This document shows, piece by piece, positions 35,079 to 43,823 of a DNA stretch of 64,000 bases (position 1 is the first letter of the stretch; each line of letters opens with the position of its first letter). The notes beneath the pieces are model-generated. The model was not told the origin of the DNA. It saw nothing but the letters and a program-made list of their open reading frames with translations, and ran no database searches. The stretch is from NCBI RefSeq assembly GCF_042675965.1, contig NZ_JBHTKJ010000007.1, positions 310,001 through 374,000 on the forward strand. Direction: 5' to 3'. A program made the translations under genes and the position numbers. The DNA comes from Virgibacillus_R byunsanensis. GTDB lineage: Bacteria > Bacillota > Bacilli > Bacillales > Amphibacillaceae.

Positions 35079-36245
35079 ATGAAAATTGTTGATATTAAAG
35101 AAAAGGCTGTACCAATTAAATCAGATATTAAAAATGCATATATTGATTTTAGTAAGATGACGGCGTCGGTTGTGGCAGTAGTAACAGATGTCATTCGCAA
35201 TGGTAAACCAGTAATAGGTTATGGATTTAACTCAAATGGACGCTATGCACCGAGTGGGTTATTACGTGAGCGCTTTATTCCTCGTTTGTTGGATGCATCA
35301 CCAGAGGATATAGTTAATGATGATCATACTAACTTTGACCCACACCGCATTTGGGACGTGCTAATGACAGGGGAAAAGCCTGGTGGACACGGGGAGCGTT
35401 CAGTTGCAGTTGGAACGATTGATATGGCAATCTGGGACGCTGTTGCGAAAATTGAGGAAAAGCCACTTTATCAATTACTAGCTGATCGATATCGTGGTGG
35501 AGAAGTAGATGAAAAAGTTTTTGTCTATGCAGCAGGAGGCTATTATAGTCCTGAGAAAGATATTGATAAACTTAAAAAGGAAATGAAAGGGTATCTGGAC
35601 TTAGGCTATTCCGTTGTAAAGATTAAAATTGGCGGTGCATCACTAGAAGAAGATCTTCACAGAATTGAAGCAGTATTGGAGCTAGTACCTAGTGGGAAAT
35701 CATTAGCAGTAGACGCAAACGGAAGATTTGATTTAGAAACAGCAGTAGCATATGCAAAAAGCTTGGAACCTTATGATCTATTTTGGTATGAGGAAGCAGG
35801 CGATCCACTAGATTATCAGCTGCAGAATGAGCTATCTAAACATTATAAACATCCGATGGCAACAGGAGAGAACCTCTTTTCGATGCAAGATGCCAGAAAT
35901 CTGATTCGATACGGAGGAATGCGGTCTGATCGTGATATCCTACAATTTGATTGCTCCCTTAGTTATGGGCTAGTTGAATACATGCGTATATTAGATATGT
36001 TAAAAGAAAATGGATGGTCACCACGTCAATGCATACCACATGGTGGACACCAAATGTCGTTAAACATCGCGGCAGGATTGGGATTAGGAGGTAATGAATC
36101 CTATCCAGGTGTTTTCCAACCGTTTGGAGGATTTGCAGATGAAAATCCAATTGAAAATGGCTATGTTGGTTTACCGGATAGTCCTGGTGTTGGCTTTGAA
36201 GCCAAATCTGATCTAATTAAACTACTTCATTCGGTAGCTAAGTAA
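35079..36245 (+). CDS. Enolase-superfamily enzyme, D-tartrate dehydratase-like
   Basis: A 388-residue mandelate racemase/muconate lactonising group protein. Catalytic and Mg ligands are visible: YSVVKIKIGGA (base Lys), AVDANGRF (Asp), YEEAGDP and TGENLF (Glu ligands) and CIPHGGHQMSLN (His). Long stretches such as NAYIDFSKMTASVVAVVTD, GYGFNSNGRYAPSGL and EKPGGHGERSVAVGTIDMAI agree with my recollection of the characterised D(-)-tartrate dehydratase TarD of Bradyrhizobium. It would dehydrate D-tartrate to oxaloacetate. Starts behind AAAGGGAG. Confidence 0.87.
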   Translation: MKIVDIKEKAVPIKSDIKNAYIDFSKMTASVVAVVTDVIRNGKPVIGYGFNSNGRYAPSGLLRERFIPRLLDASPEDIVNDDHTNFDPHRIWDVLMTGEKPGGHGERSVAVGTIDMAIWDAVAKIEEKPLYQLLADRYRGGEVDEKVFVYAAGGYYSPEKDIDKLKKEMKGYLDLGYSVVKIKIGGASLEEDLHRIEAVLELVPSGKSLAVDANGRFDLETAVAYAKSLEPYDLFWYEEAGDPLDYQLQNELSKHYKHPMATGENLFSMQDARNLIRYGGMRSDRDILQFDCSLSYGLVEYMRILDMLKENGWSPRQCIPHGGHQMSLNIAAGLGLGGNESYPGVFQPFGGFADENPIENGYVGLPDSPGVGFEAKSDLIKLLHSVAK

Positions 36246-36273
36246 ATTTCTAATCTTAAGGAGGAAAAATTAG

Positions 36274-37182
36274 ATGAAAATTGGTATAATTGGATTAGGA
36301 ACAATGGGCTACGAAATAGCCAGAAATTTTCTTGAGCAAGGTGTTGATGTCGGTGTCTTTGACATTAACAAAGAAGCAACTACGAAACTAGCAAAGCTTG
36401 GTGCCAAGGCCTTTGAAAATCCTAGGGAACTAGCTACAAACTACTCCTATGTTATAACCATTCTACCCAATGTCCATATTGTTAAGAGTGTATTGCTTGC
36501 ACCAGATGGTTTACTAAAAGGATTTCATGAAGGTAGTATGCTAATCGACATGACAAGTTCGGACCCAGAGGTCACAAAAGAGCTTGCTACGATTGTTACG
36601 GATAAGGGCTATAGAATGATCGATGCACCTGTTAGCGGTGGCATAAGTAAAGCGATAGATGGTACACTAACTATCATGGTAGGCGGAGAAAAGACAAATT
36701 TTGAAGAAGTAAAGCCTCTTTTTACTATTATTGGTGATAATATTATTCATGTTGGAGAAGCCGGAGCAGGTCATACGATCAAAGCATTAAACAATATGAT
36801 CTCAGCCACAACGCTCGCTGTTACAGGCGAAGCACTAGCACTTGGTGTGAAACAAGGGTTAGATCCAACTAAAATGTTAGAGGTTATTAATACAAGTACT
36901 GGTAGAAGCTTATCGAGTGAGCAAAAATTTCCAAATCAAATCGTTCCACGGAAATTCAAGGGTGGCTTTACGCTTGATTTAATGGTAAAAGATTTAACCA
37001 TTGCAATGAGTTTAGCAGATAATAATCGTGCACCAATGCACGCTGCTAGTGGTGCATATCAGCTATGGAAACACGCATGGGCACAAGGTAATCCTGAACT
37101 TGATCATACTACTATGGTTAAGTTTATTGAAGATAGTATGGATGTTAAGATTAAAGCAAAAGAAGACCAAGGAGTTACCTAG
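36274..37182 (+). CDS. NAD(P)-dependent beta-hydroxyacid dehydrogenase (3-HIBDH/GarR family)
   Basis: A 302-residue enzyme with the N-terminal Rossmann motif IGIIGLGTMGYEIARN, the substrate motif DAPVSGGISKA and the catalytic Lys in GAGHTIKALNNM. The family covers 3-hydroxyisobutyrate dehydrogenase, tartronate semialdehyde reductase and relatives. Which beta-hydroxyacid is used is not clear. It starts 28 bp after the D-tartrate dehydratase-like gene behind AAGGAGG, so they probably work in one route, with tartronate semialdehyde or malate-semialdehyde-type intermediates as options. Confidence 0.9.
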   Translation: MKIGIIGLGTMGYEIARNFLEQGVDVGVFDINKEATTKLAKLGAKAFENPRELATNYSYVITILPNVHIVKSVLLAPDGLLKGFHEGSMLIDMTSSDPEVTKELATIVTDKGYRMIDAPVSGGISKAIDGTLTIMVGGEKTNFEEVKPLFTIIGDNIIHVGEAGAGHTIKALNNMISATTLAVTGEALALGVKQGLDPTKMLEVINTSTGRSLSSEQKFPNQIVPRKFKGGFTLDLMVKDLTIAMSLADNNRAPMHAASGAYQLWKHAWAQGNPELDHTTMVKFIEDSMDVKIKAKEDQGVT

Positions 37183-37204
37183 GTTGTAAGAGGGTGAAGA
37201 AGTT

Positions 37205-37885
37205 ATGGAAGATTTTTTATTAACCGATCAAGATCGCGCTACACTACAATACAAAGTAACAACTAAGTTACGAGAGGTTATTTTAAAAGGTGATTTTAAG
37301 TTGGGCGATCGACTAATACAAGAGGAGTGGGCTACAAAGCTCGGAGTAAGCCGAATGCCAATTCGTGAGGCATTAAGGCAACTGGAAGTAGAAGGACTTG
37401 TACGAATTGAGCCACGTCGTGGAGCGATTGTAACTCCTATTTCCATCAGTGACATTGAGGAAATCTATCAGTTAAGAACCTTACTAGAAGGGGAAGCTGT
37501 AGAACGGTCACTTCCATTCTTAGAAGAAGATGATATAACAGAATTAGAGTCATTATACTCTCAGATGATTTCCTTAAACAACACGGAAAAAGATGTAGAA
37601 GAATTTATGAAATTAAACGCAGAGTTTCACCGGATATTGCGACATGGTTGTCCATGGCGTAGGATTCATAGTATGATTGACACACTTTGGAAAGGTATTC
37701 CGTTATACACTCCTAGTCTGTTATCCAATCATATTAAAGAGGCACACCAGGAACACAAACAAATGGTGGAATTTATTAGACAAAATGAACCAAAGAAACT
37801 AAGGAGAATCATGGAAAAGCATATATTGCGAACACGTGATAACCTAATACGAATGATTGAGAAGAAAGATGTAGAAAAAGATTAA
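37205..37885 (+). CDS. GntR family regulator, FCD domain (regulator 2)
   Basis: A 226-residue regulator with a winged helix (LREVILKGDFKLGDRLIQEE, WATKLGVSRMPIREALRQLE, RIEPRRGAIVTP) and an FCD domain (IYQLRTLLEGEAVERS; FMKLNAEFHRILR; HQEHKQMVEFI). Helix-3 residues SRMPIREAL are close to regulator 1 (SRAPIREAL), so the operators may be alike. It is the last gene of its unit; a terminator overlaps its 3' end, and a candidate operator follows just before the CoA-transferase gene. Confidence 0.92.
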   Translation: MEDFLLTDQDRATLQYKVTTKLREVILKGDFKLGDRLIQEEWATKLGVSRMPIREALRQLEVEGLVRIEPRRGAIVTPISISDIEEIYQLRTLLEGEAVERSLPFLEEDDITELESLYSQMISLNNTEKDVEEFMKLNAEFHRILRHGCPWRRIHSMIDTLWKGIPLYTPSLLSNHIKEAHQEHKQMVEFIRQNEPKKLRRIMEKHILRTRDNLIRMIEKKDVEKD

Positions 37886-37907
37886 AGAATTACTTCTTTA
37901 ATCTTTT
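37876..37907 (+). terminator. Intrinsic terminator overlapping the GntR stop
   Basis: AAAAGATTAAAGA (37876-37888) pairs perfectly with TCTTTAATCTTTT (37895-37907), followed by TCTTCT. The left arm includes the end of the coding sequence. Confidence 0.7.
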
Positions 37908-37921
37908 TCTTCTAGACATTT

Positions 37922-37940
37922 TATATTGTATCCAGTATCC
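37922..37940 (-). promoter_or_regulatory. Candidate GntR/FCD operator, site 2
   Basis: Plus strand TATATTGTATCCAGTATCC; its reverse complement GGATACTGGATACAATATA differs at one base from site 1 at 26632. It lies about 50 bp before the CoA-transferase gene. Confidence 0.5.
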
Positions 37941-37987
37941 TATAATTATAAGAAAATTTTAAATAGACAAAGAAAGGGGTTGGGAAT

Positions 37988-39202
37988 ATGACAGGACCTT
38001 TAAAAGGAATTCGAGTAATTGATATTACTACGAATATATCTGGACCAAGTTTAACGATGATTTTAGCAGATCTAGGTGCCGAAGTTATTAAAATTGAACG
38101 TCCAAATACTGGAGATGATTCAAGAATGATGGGGCCACTTTGGGAAGGAGAAGGAGTATATTACCTACACATTAATCGTAATAAGCGATCAATTGTAATT
38201 GATCTGCGAACAAGTGAGGGGAAAGATCTAATTTATGACCTCATTAAAGATGCAGACGTTTTTGTGGAGAATTTCCGATATGGAAAAGCTAGCAAACTAG
38301 GTATTGGATATGAAGATTTAAAAGAAGTTAACAAAGGACTTATTTATTGTTCATTATCAGCATATGGTCAAGAAGGCGAAAAGCGTCATAAACCAGGATA
38401 TGATGCAATTGTGCAGGCAGATACGGGAATTATGGGGATTAATGGATCTGAAGATGGTGAAGTAGCCCGGGCAGGTGTTTCTATCTTGGACCAAGGCAGT
38501 GCCATGTGGGGAGCACTTGGAATCGTTTCTGCTTTGTATCACCGTGTGCAATCTGGTAAAGGGCAAAAAGTTGAAACCTCCCTTTATGAAACAGGCGTAT
38601 TTTGGACGGGGTATCACATGCTTTCCTATATGGCTACAGGTATTGAACCGAAGAAGATGGGTACAAACCATGCGTCATTTGCGCCATACGGAGCATTTGC
38701 AACTGCCGATGATTCCATTATGATCGGGATTTCAAACAATTCCTTATTTGCAAAGTTGTGTAAGGTGTTAAGTAAAGAGGAATGGATAGAAGATGATCGT
38801 TTTCGTACCAATCTTAATCGAGTAGAAAACCGTACTGTATTAAACGACTGTATTGAAAGCGTATTCAAGACGAAATCTGCCTCTGTTTGGATTCATGAAT
38901 TGGAAGAAGGAGGCGTTCCGAGTTCTATTATTCAGAAGGTTTCTTCAGTGATTAAGAGTGCGCAAACAGAAAGTACGAAGATGTTAACACCAGTAAATCA
39001 TCCAAAGATTAAAGGGTTAAATTTACCACGATTACCATTTCAGTTATCAGATTCACCACTGGAAATTCAGAAATCACCTCCATTATTAGGGGAAGATACT
39101 ATATCCATCTTAAGGGAAAAAGATATTGATGATGAAACTATTAGTGAGTTAATTGAGAAGGGTGTCATTCAAGTTAGTGATCAACTGGAATATAAAAAAT
39201 AA
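37988..39202 (+). CDS. CaiB/BaiF (class III) CoA-transferase
   Basis: A 404-residue family III CoA-transferase. It has the N-terminal GIRVIDITTNISGPSLTMILADLGAEVIKIERP pattern (shown here in part: LADLGAEVIKIERP), NRNKRSIVIDLRTSEGK, ADVFVENFRYGKASKLG and KPGYDAIVQADTGIMG, where the catalytic Asp usually sits. It moves CoA between carboxylic acids, activating the substrate. Starts behind AAAGGGG with a candidate GntR operator 50 bp upstream. Candidate acceptors include citramalate, itaconate, hydroxymethylglutarate or similar dicarboxylates; sequence alone cannot choose. Confidence 0.92.
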   Translation: MTGPLKGIRVIDITTNISGPSLTMILADLGAEVIKIERPNTGDDSRMMGPLWEGEGVYYLHINRNKRSIVIDLRTSEGKDLIYDLIKDADVFVENFRYGKASKLGIGYEDLKEVNKGLIYCSLSAYGQEGEKRHKPGYDAIVQADTGIMGINGSEDGEVARAGVSILDQGSAMWGALGIVSALYHRVQSGKGQKVETSLYETGVFWTGYHMLSYMATGIEPKKMGTNHASFAPYGAFATADDSIMIGISNNSLFAKLCKVLSKEEWIEDDRFRTNLNRVENRTVLNDCIESVFKTKSASVWIHELEEGGVPSSIIQKVSSVIKSAQTESTKMLTPVNHPKIKGLNLPRLPFQLSDSPLEIQKSPPLLGEDTISILREKDIDDETISELIEKGVIQVSDQLEYKK

Positions 39203-39219
39203 GAAAAGGTGCTGATCAA

Positions 39220-39612
39220 ATGAACAAGGAAAACTTTGACAAGGGATTAGAAGTGAGACGTAGTGTGTTAGGGAAGGAATATGTTGATAAATCGATTGAT
39301 AATGCTACAGATTTTAATAGAGACATGCAGGAGCTTGTAACAGAATATTGCTGGGGGGAAGTTTGGACACGCCCAGGTCTTGATAAAAAAACGAGAAGTA
39401 TGCTTAATCTAGCAATGATTACTGCTTTAAACCGTCCTCATGAACTGAAATTACATGTTCGAGGGGCAATTCGCAATGGACTTACAAAAGATGAAATAAA
39501 AGAAATCTTTTTACAAACTGCCATTTACTGTGGGGTACCTGCAGCAATTGATAGTTTTAGAAATGCAAGTGAAGTATTCAAAGAGATGGAAAAAGAAGAA
39601 GAGAATAGATAA
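39220..39612 (+). CDS. Carboxymuconolactone decarboxylase (CMD/AhpD-like) family protein
   Basis: A 130-residue protein of the 4-carboxymuconolactone decarboxylase family: RRSVLGKEYVDKSIDNAT, WGEVWTRPGLDKKTRSMLNLAMI and HVRGAIRNGLTKDEIKEIFLQTAIYCGVPAA. The redox CxxC of AhpD is absent, which fits the PcaC-like branch. Its role beside a CoA-transferase is not clear; decarboxylation or lactone handling are family options. It starts 17 bp after the CoA-transferase gene and ends in a bidirectional terminator. Confidence 0.88.
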   Translation: MNKENFDKGLEVRRSVLGKEYVDKSIDNATDFNRDMQELVTEYCWGEVWTRPGLDKKTRSMLNLAMITALNRPHELKLHVRGAIRNGLTKDEIKEIFLQTAIYCGVPAAIDSFRNASEVFKEMEKEEENR

Positions 39613-39614
39613 TA

Positions 39615-39649
39615 TAAAAGAGGCTATCAAATCGATAGCCTCTTTTATT
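39615..39649. terminator. Bidirectional terminator
   Basis: A perfect 14-bp stem, TAAAAGAGGCTATC (39615-39628) with GATAGCCTCTTTTA (39634-39647). The A/T-rich ends serve both the CMD gene and the convergent dctP-like gene. Confidence 0.85.
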
Positions 39650-39669
39650 ACTAGATTTTATTCAGGTGG

Positions 39670-40731
39670 TTAACTACCGCCATGTTCCTCATTAGCGCTA
39701 CGTACTGCTTCATAAACGTCAGCACCAATTTCATCTTCAAACTCATTATAAATAGGTTCTAGTGTATCACGGAATGCCTGGACTTGATCTGTGGTTAATT
39801 CAATGATCTCGACATCTCCACGCTCTTTAATGATTTCATACCCTCCATCATTTAAGGCTTTTGCCTCCGCTCGTGCAGTTTCAGTTCCTGCTTCTACACC
39901 AGCCTCAACAATTTCTCTTGTTGCATCGTTCATGCCTTCCCAGAACTCTGTGTTTGTGAAGATAGCATAATCTACACGTGTATGATTCATAACAGTCATA
40001 TAGTCTTGAACTTCGTCAAATTTCTTTGATTCGATATTACTAAATGTATTTTCCTGTCCATCAACAACGCCTTGATCAAGTGCTGTGTATAACTCACCAA
40101 AAGGTATGGATTCTGATCCTGCACCTAATGTTGTGTATATTGCTTCAAGAACTTGACCACCTTGAGTACGGAACTTTAAGCCTTCAAGATCATCTGGTGA
40201 GTCAATAGGATTACTATCATTTGTAAGGTGTTTACCACCATTTGGCCACATGTATAATCCCAAAACGCCGTCATCAGTAAGACTAGTTAAAATCTCCTGG
40301 CCCTTATCGCCATCCCAAAACGCTATAGCTGCTGCGTCATTGTCAAAAGCGAATGGTAATGATGGTACGTTAAATTGTGGATTATTACCAACAAACTTAG
40401 ATAAATCAGGTGCGATGAATTGGACATTGTTAGAAACTAAATTTTGATATTCGTCCTGATCACCAAAAAGTGAACTGTTTGGATAAATTTCCACCGTGAT
40501 TTTTCCATCTGATGCTTCTTCAATGTATTCCTTTGTCGCAAGAGCTCCCTGGTGTTTAGGAGTGTTCTCTGCTACTACGTGTGAGAACTTAATGGTTGTT
40601 TCTTGAACTCCGTCGTCACCACTATCGCCATCACCACCACTATCACCTTCACCAGAAGCGTCATCACTACCACATGCTGCCAAAACAAGAATCAAAGTGA
40701 ATGTCAGCAACCCAAATAGTATTTTCTTCAT
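39670..40731 (-). CDS. dctP: TRAP transporter substrate-binding lipoprotein (DctP family)
   Basis: A 353-residue protein with a lipoprotein signal (FTLILVLAAC, Cys20) and an acidic Gly/Ser/Asp linker. The mature part has FSHVVAENTPKHQGA, GKITVEIYPNSSLFGDQDEY, GLKFRTQGG with the conserved carboxylate-binding Arg, and GVVDGQENTFSNIESKKF, all typical of DctP proteins. It captures an organic acid outside the membrane for DctQM. Unusually it is divergent from dctQ (41174) with a shared 440-bp control region. A ribosome site GGGGG is near the ATG. Confidence 0.92.
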   Translation of the reverse strand: MKKILFGLLTFTLILVLAACGSDDASGEGDSGGDGDSGDDGVQETTIKFSHVVAENTPKHQGALATKEYIEEASDGKITVEIYPNSSLFGDQDEYQNLVSNNVQFIAPDLSKFVGNNPQFNVPSLPFAFDNDAAAIAFWDGDKGQEILTSLTDDGVLGLYMWPNGGKHLTNDSNPIDSPDDLEGLKFRTQGGQVLEAIYTTLGAGSESIPFGELYTALDQGVVDGQENTFSNIESKKFDEVQDYMTVMNHTRVDYAIFTNTEFWEGMNDATREIVEAGVEAGTETARAEAKALNDGGYEIIKERGDVEIIELTTDQVQAFRDTLEPIYNEFEDEIGADVYEAVRSANEEHGGS

Positions 40732-40932
40732 AAAAATAATACCCCCTATTGATAATTAAATATCTTTCATAAGTATACGTAAATATGAATCTACTAGAGT
40801 TTATCCACCTCCTAGTTAATCCAATATCTCAGATCCATATGTAAGGGTTTCCAAAAAACAGATAACTCTCATATGAATTCTGTAAGACAATCATCCGATC
40901 ATTGTTGAAATTAAAAGTTATCTTAGTGTTAA

Positions 40933-40952
40933 GGATATTGGATACAATTATA
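40933..40952 (+). promoter_or_regulatory. Candidate GntR/FCD operator, site 3
   Basis: GGATATTGGATACAATTATA in the divergent dctP/dctQ region; its first 16 bases match site 1 at 26632 exactly. Confidence 0.5.
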
Positions 40953-41121
40953 GAATTATCCTATCATAAGGATTTTAAAATGTAAATAGAACTTTCTAAA
41001 AATTATGAACCGAGGTGCAAACTCACAATCATTCTATGAAGGTAAGTATGAAAAATTATTATATATACAATTTATTTAATGTCTTGTGAATTTTCGGATA
41101 TTATACTATTATATTAAACAT

Positions 41122-41148
41122 AGAATAGTATCCAAAATACAATTTTAT
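41122..41148 (+). promoter_or_regulatory. Variant GntR/FCD operator-like site
   Basis: Contains AGTATCCAAAATACAATTTT about 25-50 bp before dctQ. It shares the GTATCC and ATACAAT halves with sites 1-3 but at altered spacing, so support is weaker. The rest of 40732-41173 has no gene. Confidence 0.35.
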
Positions 41149-41173
41149 AAAAAGAGAGGATGTAAAGAGATAA

Positions 41174-41674
41174 ATGAAAATATTAACAATGATCGAAAAC
41201 ATTATTTCGGCACTTTTTTTTCTAGCTGGAATCTCACTTAGTTTATATTCTGTGTTTATGCGTTATGTAATGGGCGGATCACAAAGCTGGGCTACTGAGA
41301 TATTTACCATGATGCTCGTTTGGGCAATATTTATTGGCTTTTCTACTGCATTAAGAGACGATAAGCATGTTTCCATTGATATATTATATGATCGAGTAGG
41401 GCCTGGAATGAAAAAGGTATGTGAACTTGTTACGCTCATTTTTGGAATCGCTTTCAGTTTATTCTTTATATGGACTGGTATTGATATGGTATCAACTGCA
41501 TACGCACAAGAAATTAGAACAATTGATGCCGGGTTTCCTATTTGGATTAATTATTTGATTATGCCTATCGCTGGAGTGCTTTTATTTATAAGATTTGTAG
41601 AAAAGGCATATCGATTTTTTTTGAAAAAGGAAATACCAACGGAAAAGGAGGCTGGATCTGAATGGCAACTGTAA
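41174..41674 (+). CDS. dctQ: TRAP transporter small permease (DctQ family)
   Basis: A 166-residue protein with four transmembrane helices. The family motifs WATEIFTMMLVWAIFIGFSTALRDDKHVSIDILYD are here in part (WATEIFTMMLVWAIF and DDKHVSIDILYD), followed by GFPIWINYLIMPIAG. It pairs with DctM to form the membrane part of the TRAP system. Its last 13 bases overlap the dctM start, so translation is coupled. Confidence 0.9.
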   Translation: MKILTMIENIISALFFLAGISLSLYSVFMRYVMGGSQSWATEIFTMMLVWAIFIGFSTALRDDKHVSIDILYDRVGPGMKKVCELVTLIFGIAFSLFFIWTGIDMVSTAYAQEIRTIDAGFPIWINYLIMPIAGVLLFIRFVEKAYRFFLKKEIPTEKEAGSEWQL

Positions 41675-42927
41675 TATTAATCAGCCTATTATTTATTCTC
41701 GCTTTTTTACGAGTACCAATTGCAATCAGCCTCGGTATATCTAGTATTATTTCTCTTTGGATGATAGATTTCTCGGTTGATACGGTTATTCAAAAAATGT
41801 TTACTGGTGTAAATAGCACCACTTTAATGGCAATTCCCGGCTTCGTGTTTGCTGGTTTAATTATGGCAAAAGGTGGGATCTCAAAATACTTAATAGAATG
41901 TATTCGTGCTTGGATTGGTCATACAAGGGGTGGTCTTTCTATTGTAACAATCGTAACATGTATGATTTTTGCTGCTATCTCAGGTTCAAGCCCAGCAACT
42001 GCTGCAGCTATTGGGGCTATTATGATACCAATGATGGTTGAAGCTGGATATGATAAAAAGTATGCGATGGGATTGGTTGCCTCGGCTGGAACATTAGGGA
42101 TATTGCTTCCACCATCTATACCACTAATTTTATATGGATCAGTAGCAGAGGAATCAACTGGTAAGCTATTTTCAGCAGGTATATTACCTGGCATATTCTT
42201 GGGAGGGGCACTAATTGTATCGGCTGTGATTGTTGCTCGTACCAAAAATTATGGTGGGCTTGAAAAAGTCCCACTTTCACAGCGTTGGAGACCTACCATT
42301 AAGGCATTCTGGGGATTGATCATGCCAGTCTTAATTTTAGGGAGTATTTACACAGGAATTGTAACTCCAACTGAAGCTGCATTTCTATCTGTATTATATG
42401 CGCTTATCATCTCGGTAGTAATTTATCGTGAAATAACATTTAAGAAGTTTAATAGTATTGTATTAGAATCCATTAATACGACATCCATGATTTTCTTAAT
42501 CATTGCATCTGCTTTAGTGTTTGGTATGTTTTTAACAACAGAACAAGTGCCACAAATGTTTGCTTCATGGGTAAGTGAAAGTGGAGTGAATAAATGGATA
42601 TTCTTAGGCATAGTTAACGTATTGTTCTTCATACTAGGTATGTTTTTAGAGCCAACTGCGATTATTTTAATCACATTGCCGATATTCCTTCCGATTTTAC
42701 AAACGTTGGATATTGATGTCATTCATTTTGCGATTATTATGGTAGTTAATATGGAGCTGGGAATGATTACTCCACCAGTAGGGTTAAATTTATTTGTAGT
42801 TAGTGGGATGATGAAAGAAAAAGTTGAAAATGTCATTAAAGGGGTTCTACCATTCTTTGTGATCTTTGTGGTTGTGCTAATCGTTATCATCCTAGTACCC
42901 GAAATCTCTTTATTCTTAACTAGATAG
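41662..42927 (+). CDS. dctM: TRAP transporter large permease (DctM family)
   Basis: A 421-residue, 12-helix carrier: FLRVPIAISLGISSI, VFAGLIMAKGGISKYLIE, ISGSSPATAAAIGAIMIPMM, GTLGILLPPSIPLILYG, TPTEAAFLSVLYAL and PVGLNLFVVSG are DctM signatures. It uses a sodium gradient to import the acid bound by DctP. The start overlaps dctQ; a ribosome site (GGAGG) lies within the dctQ end. The next gene follows at 30 bp. Confidence 0.93.
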   Translation: MATVILISLLFILAFLRVPIAISLGISSIISLWMIDFSVDTVIQKMFTGVNSTTLMAIPGFVFAGLIMAKGGISKYLIECIRAWIGHTRGGLSIVTIVTCMIFAAISGSSPATAAAIGAIMIPMMVEAGYDKKYAMGLVASAGTLGILLPPSIPLILYGSVAEESTGKLFSAGILPGIFLGGALIVSAVIVARTKNYGGLEKVPLSQRWRPTIKAFWGLIMPVLILGSIYTGIVTPTEAAFLSVLYALIISVVIYREITFKKFNSIVLESINTTSMIFLIIASALVFGMFLTTEQVPQMFASWVSESGVNKWIFLGIVNVLFFILGMFLEPTAIILITLPIFLPILQTLDIDVIHFAIIMVVNMELGMITPPVGLNLFVVSGMMKEKVENVIKGVLPFFVIFVVVLIVIILVPEISLFLTR

Positions 42928-42957
42928 ATTTGTAACGCAAAGAAGGGGAGTAACAAA

Positions 42958-43782
42958 ATGGATAAATCATATTTATTTGTACCAGGAAATCAATTTGAGC
43001 GCATCGGTAAAGCAATTCGAAGTGAAGCTGATGCGGTCATCATTGACCTAGAAGATTCGATTGCTATAAAGGAAAAAAATAATGCACGCAGTTGTGCTGA
43101 ACGGGCATTGGATCATTATGAAATAGACGATAAACAAGTCTACATAAGGATAAATGATCTTAAAAGTGACTTTTGGACGAAAGATGCAGAATTACTGGTA
43201 AAGTATCCTTTCGTAAGTGTAATGCTACCAAAGACGGAGTCAGCAGAAGATATTTACTCGTTAAATAGCAATTTATCATTTGGACAAAAAATTATTCCTT
43301 TAATTGAGACGGCTAAAGGAATAGCTTCTTCAACAGAGATAGCAACATCTGCACAAAATATAGTGCGTCTTGCGTTTGGGGCAGTAGATTATTGTCTTGA
43401 TCTTGGAATATCCATTACACAAAATGAACATGAACTGATCTATCCTAGGTCATCACTGGTTGTTGCCTCTAGAGCGGCAGACATTCAAAGTCCAATTGAC
43501 ACCGTATACGTCAATATTGAAGATGACAGTGGATTTTTAGAAGAAACAAAATTAGCCATTCAACTCGGGTTATTTGCTAAGCTATGTATTCATCCAAAGC
43601 AAGTAAAACTGGTGAATCAATTATTTGTTCCGTCAAAAACAGATGTTCAATGGGCAAAAGAAGTTATAACTACTTTTGAAGAAGCGGAGAGCCAAGGACT
43701 AGCATCTATTAAATTAAATGGGGGAATGATTGACTATCCAGTATATAAACAAGCTCTCTCAATAGTTGAACGAATAAAGTAG
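42958..43782 (+). CDS. HpcH/HpaI aldolase / CitE-like CoA-ester lyase
   Basis: A 274-residue TIM barrel of the CitE family: YLFVPGNQFERIGKA, AVIIDLEDSIAIKEK (Mg ligand region), VYIRINDL (CoA-binding Arg), IIPLIETAKGI, AFGAVDYCLDLG and LCIHPKQVKLVNQLF. Stand-alone CitE-like proteins without CitD/CitF are usually malyl-CoA, citramalyl-CoA or related lyases. With the class III CoA-transferase and two-subunit fumarase/mesaconase-type enzyme, cleavage of (citra)malyl-CoA to acetyl-CoA plus pyruvate or glyoxylate is a reasonable inference. Confidence 0.9.
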   Translation: MDKSYLFVPGNQFERIGKAIRSEADAVIIDLEDSIAIKEKNNARSCAERALDHYEIDDKQVYIRINDLKSDFWTKDAELLVKYPFVSVMLPKTESAEDIYSLNSNLSFGQKIIPLIETAKGIASSTEIATSAQNIVRLAFGAVDYCLDLGISITQNEHELIYPRSSLVVASRAADIQSPIDTVYVNIEDDSGFLEETKLAIQLGLFAKLCIHPKQVKLVNQLFVPSKTDVQWAKEVITTFEEAESQGLASIKLNGGMIDYPVYKQALSIVERIK

Positions 43783-43823
43783 AGAGGTGCTTATTACCTA
43801 TATATAAAGAAGGTCTGTAAAAA

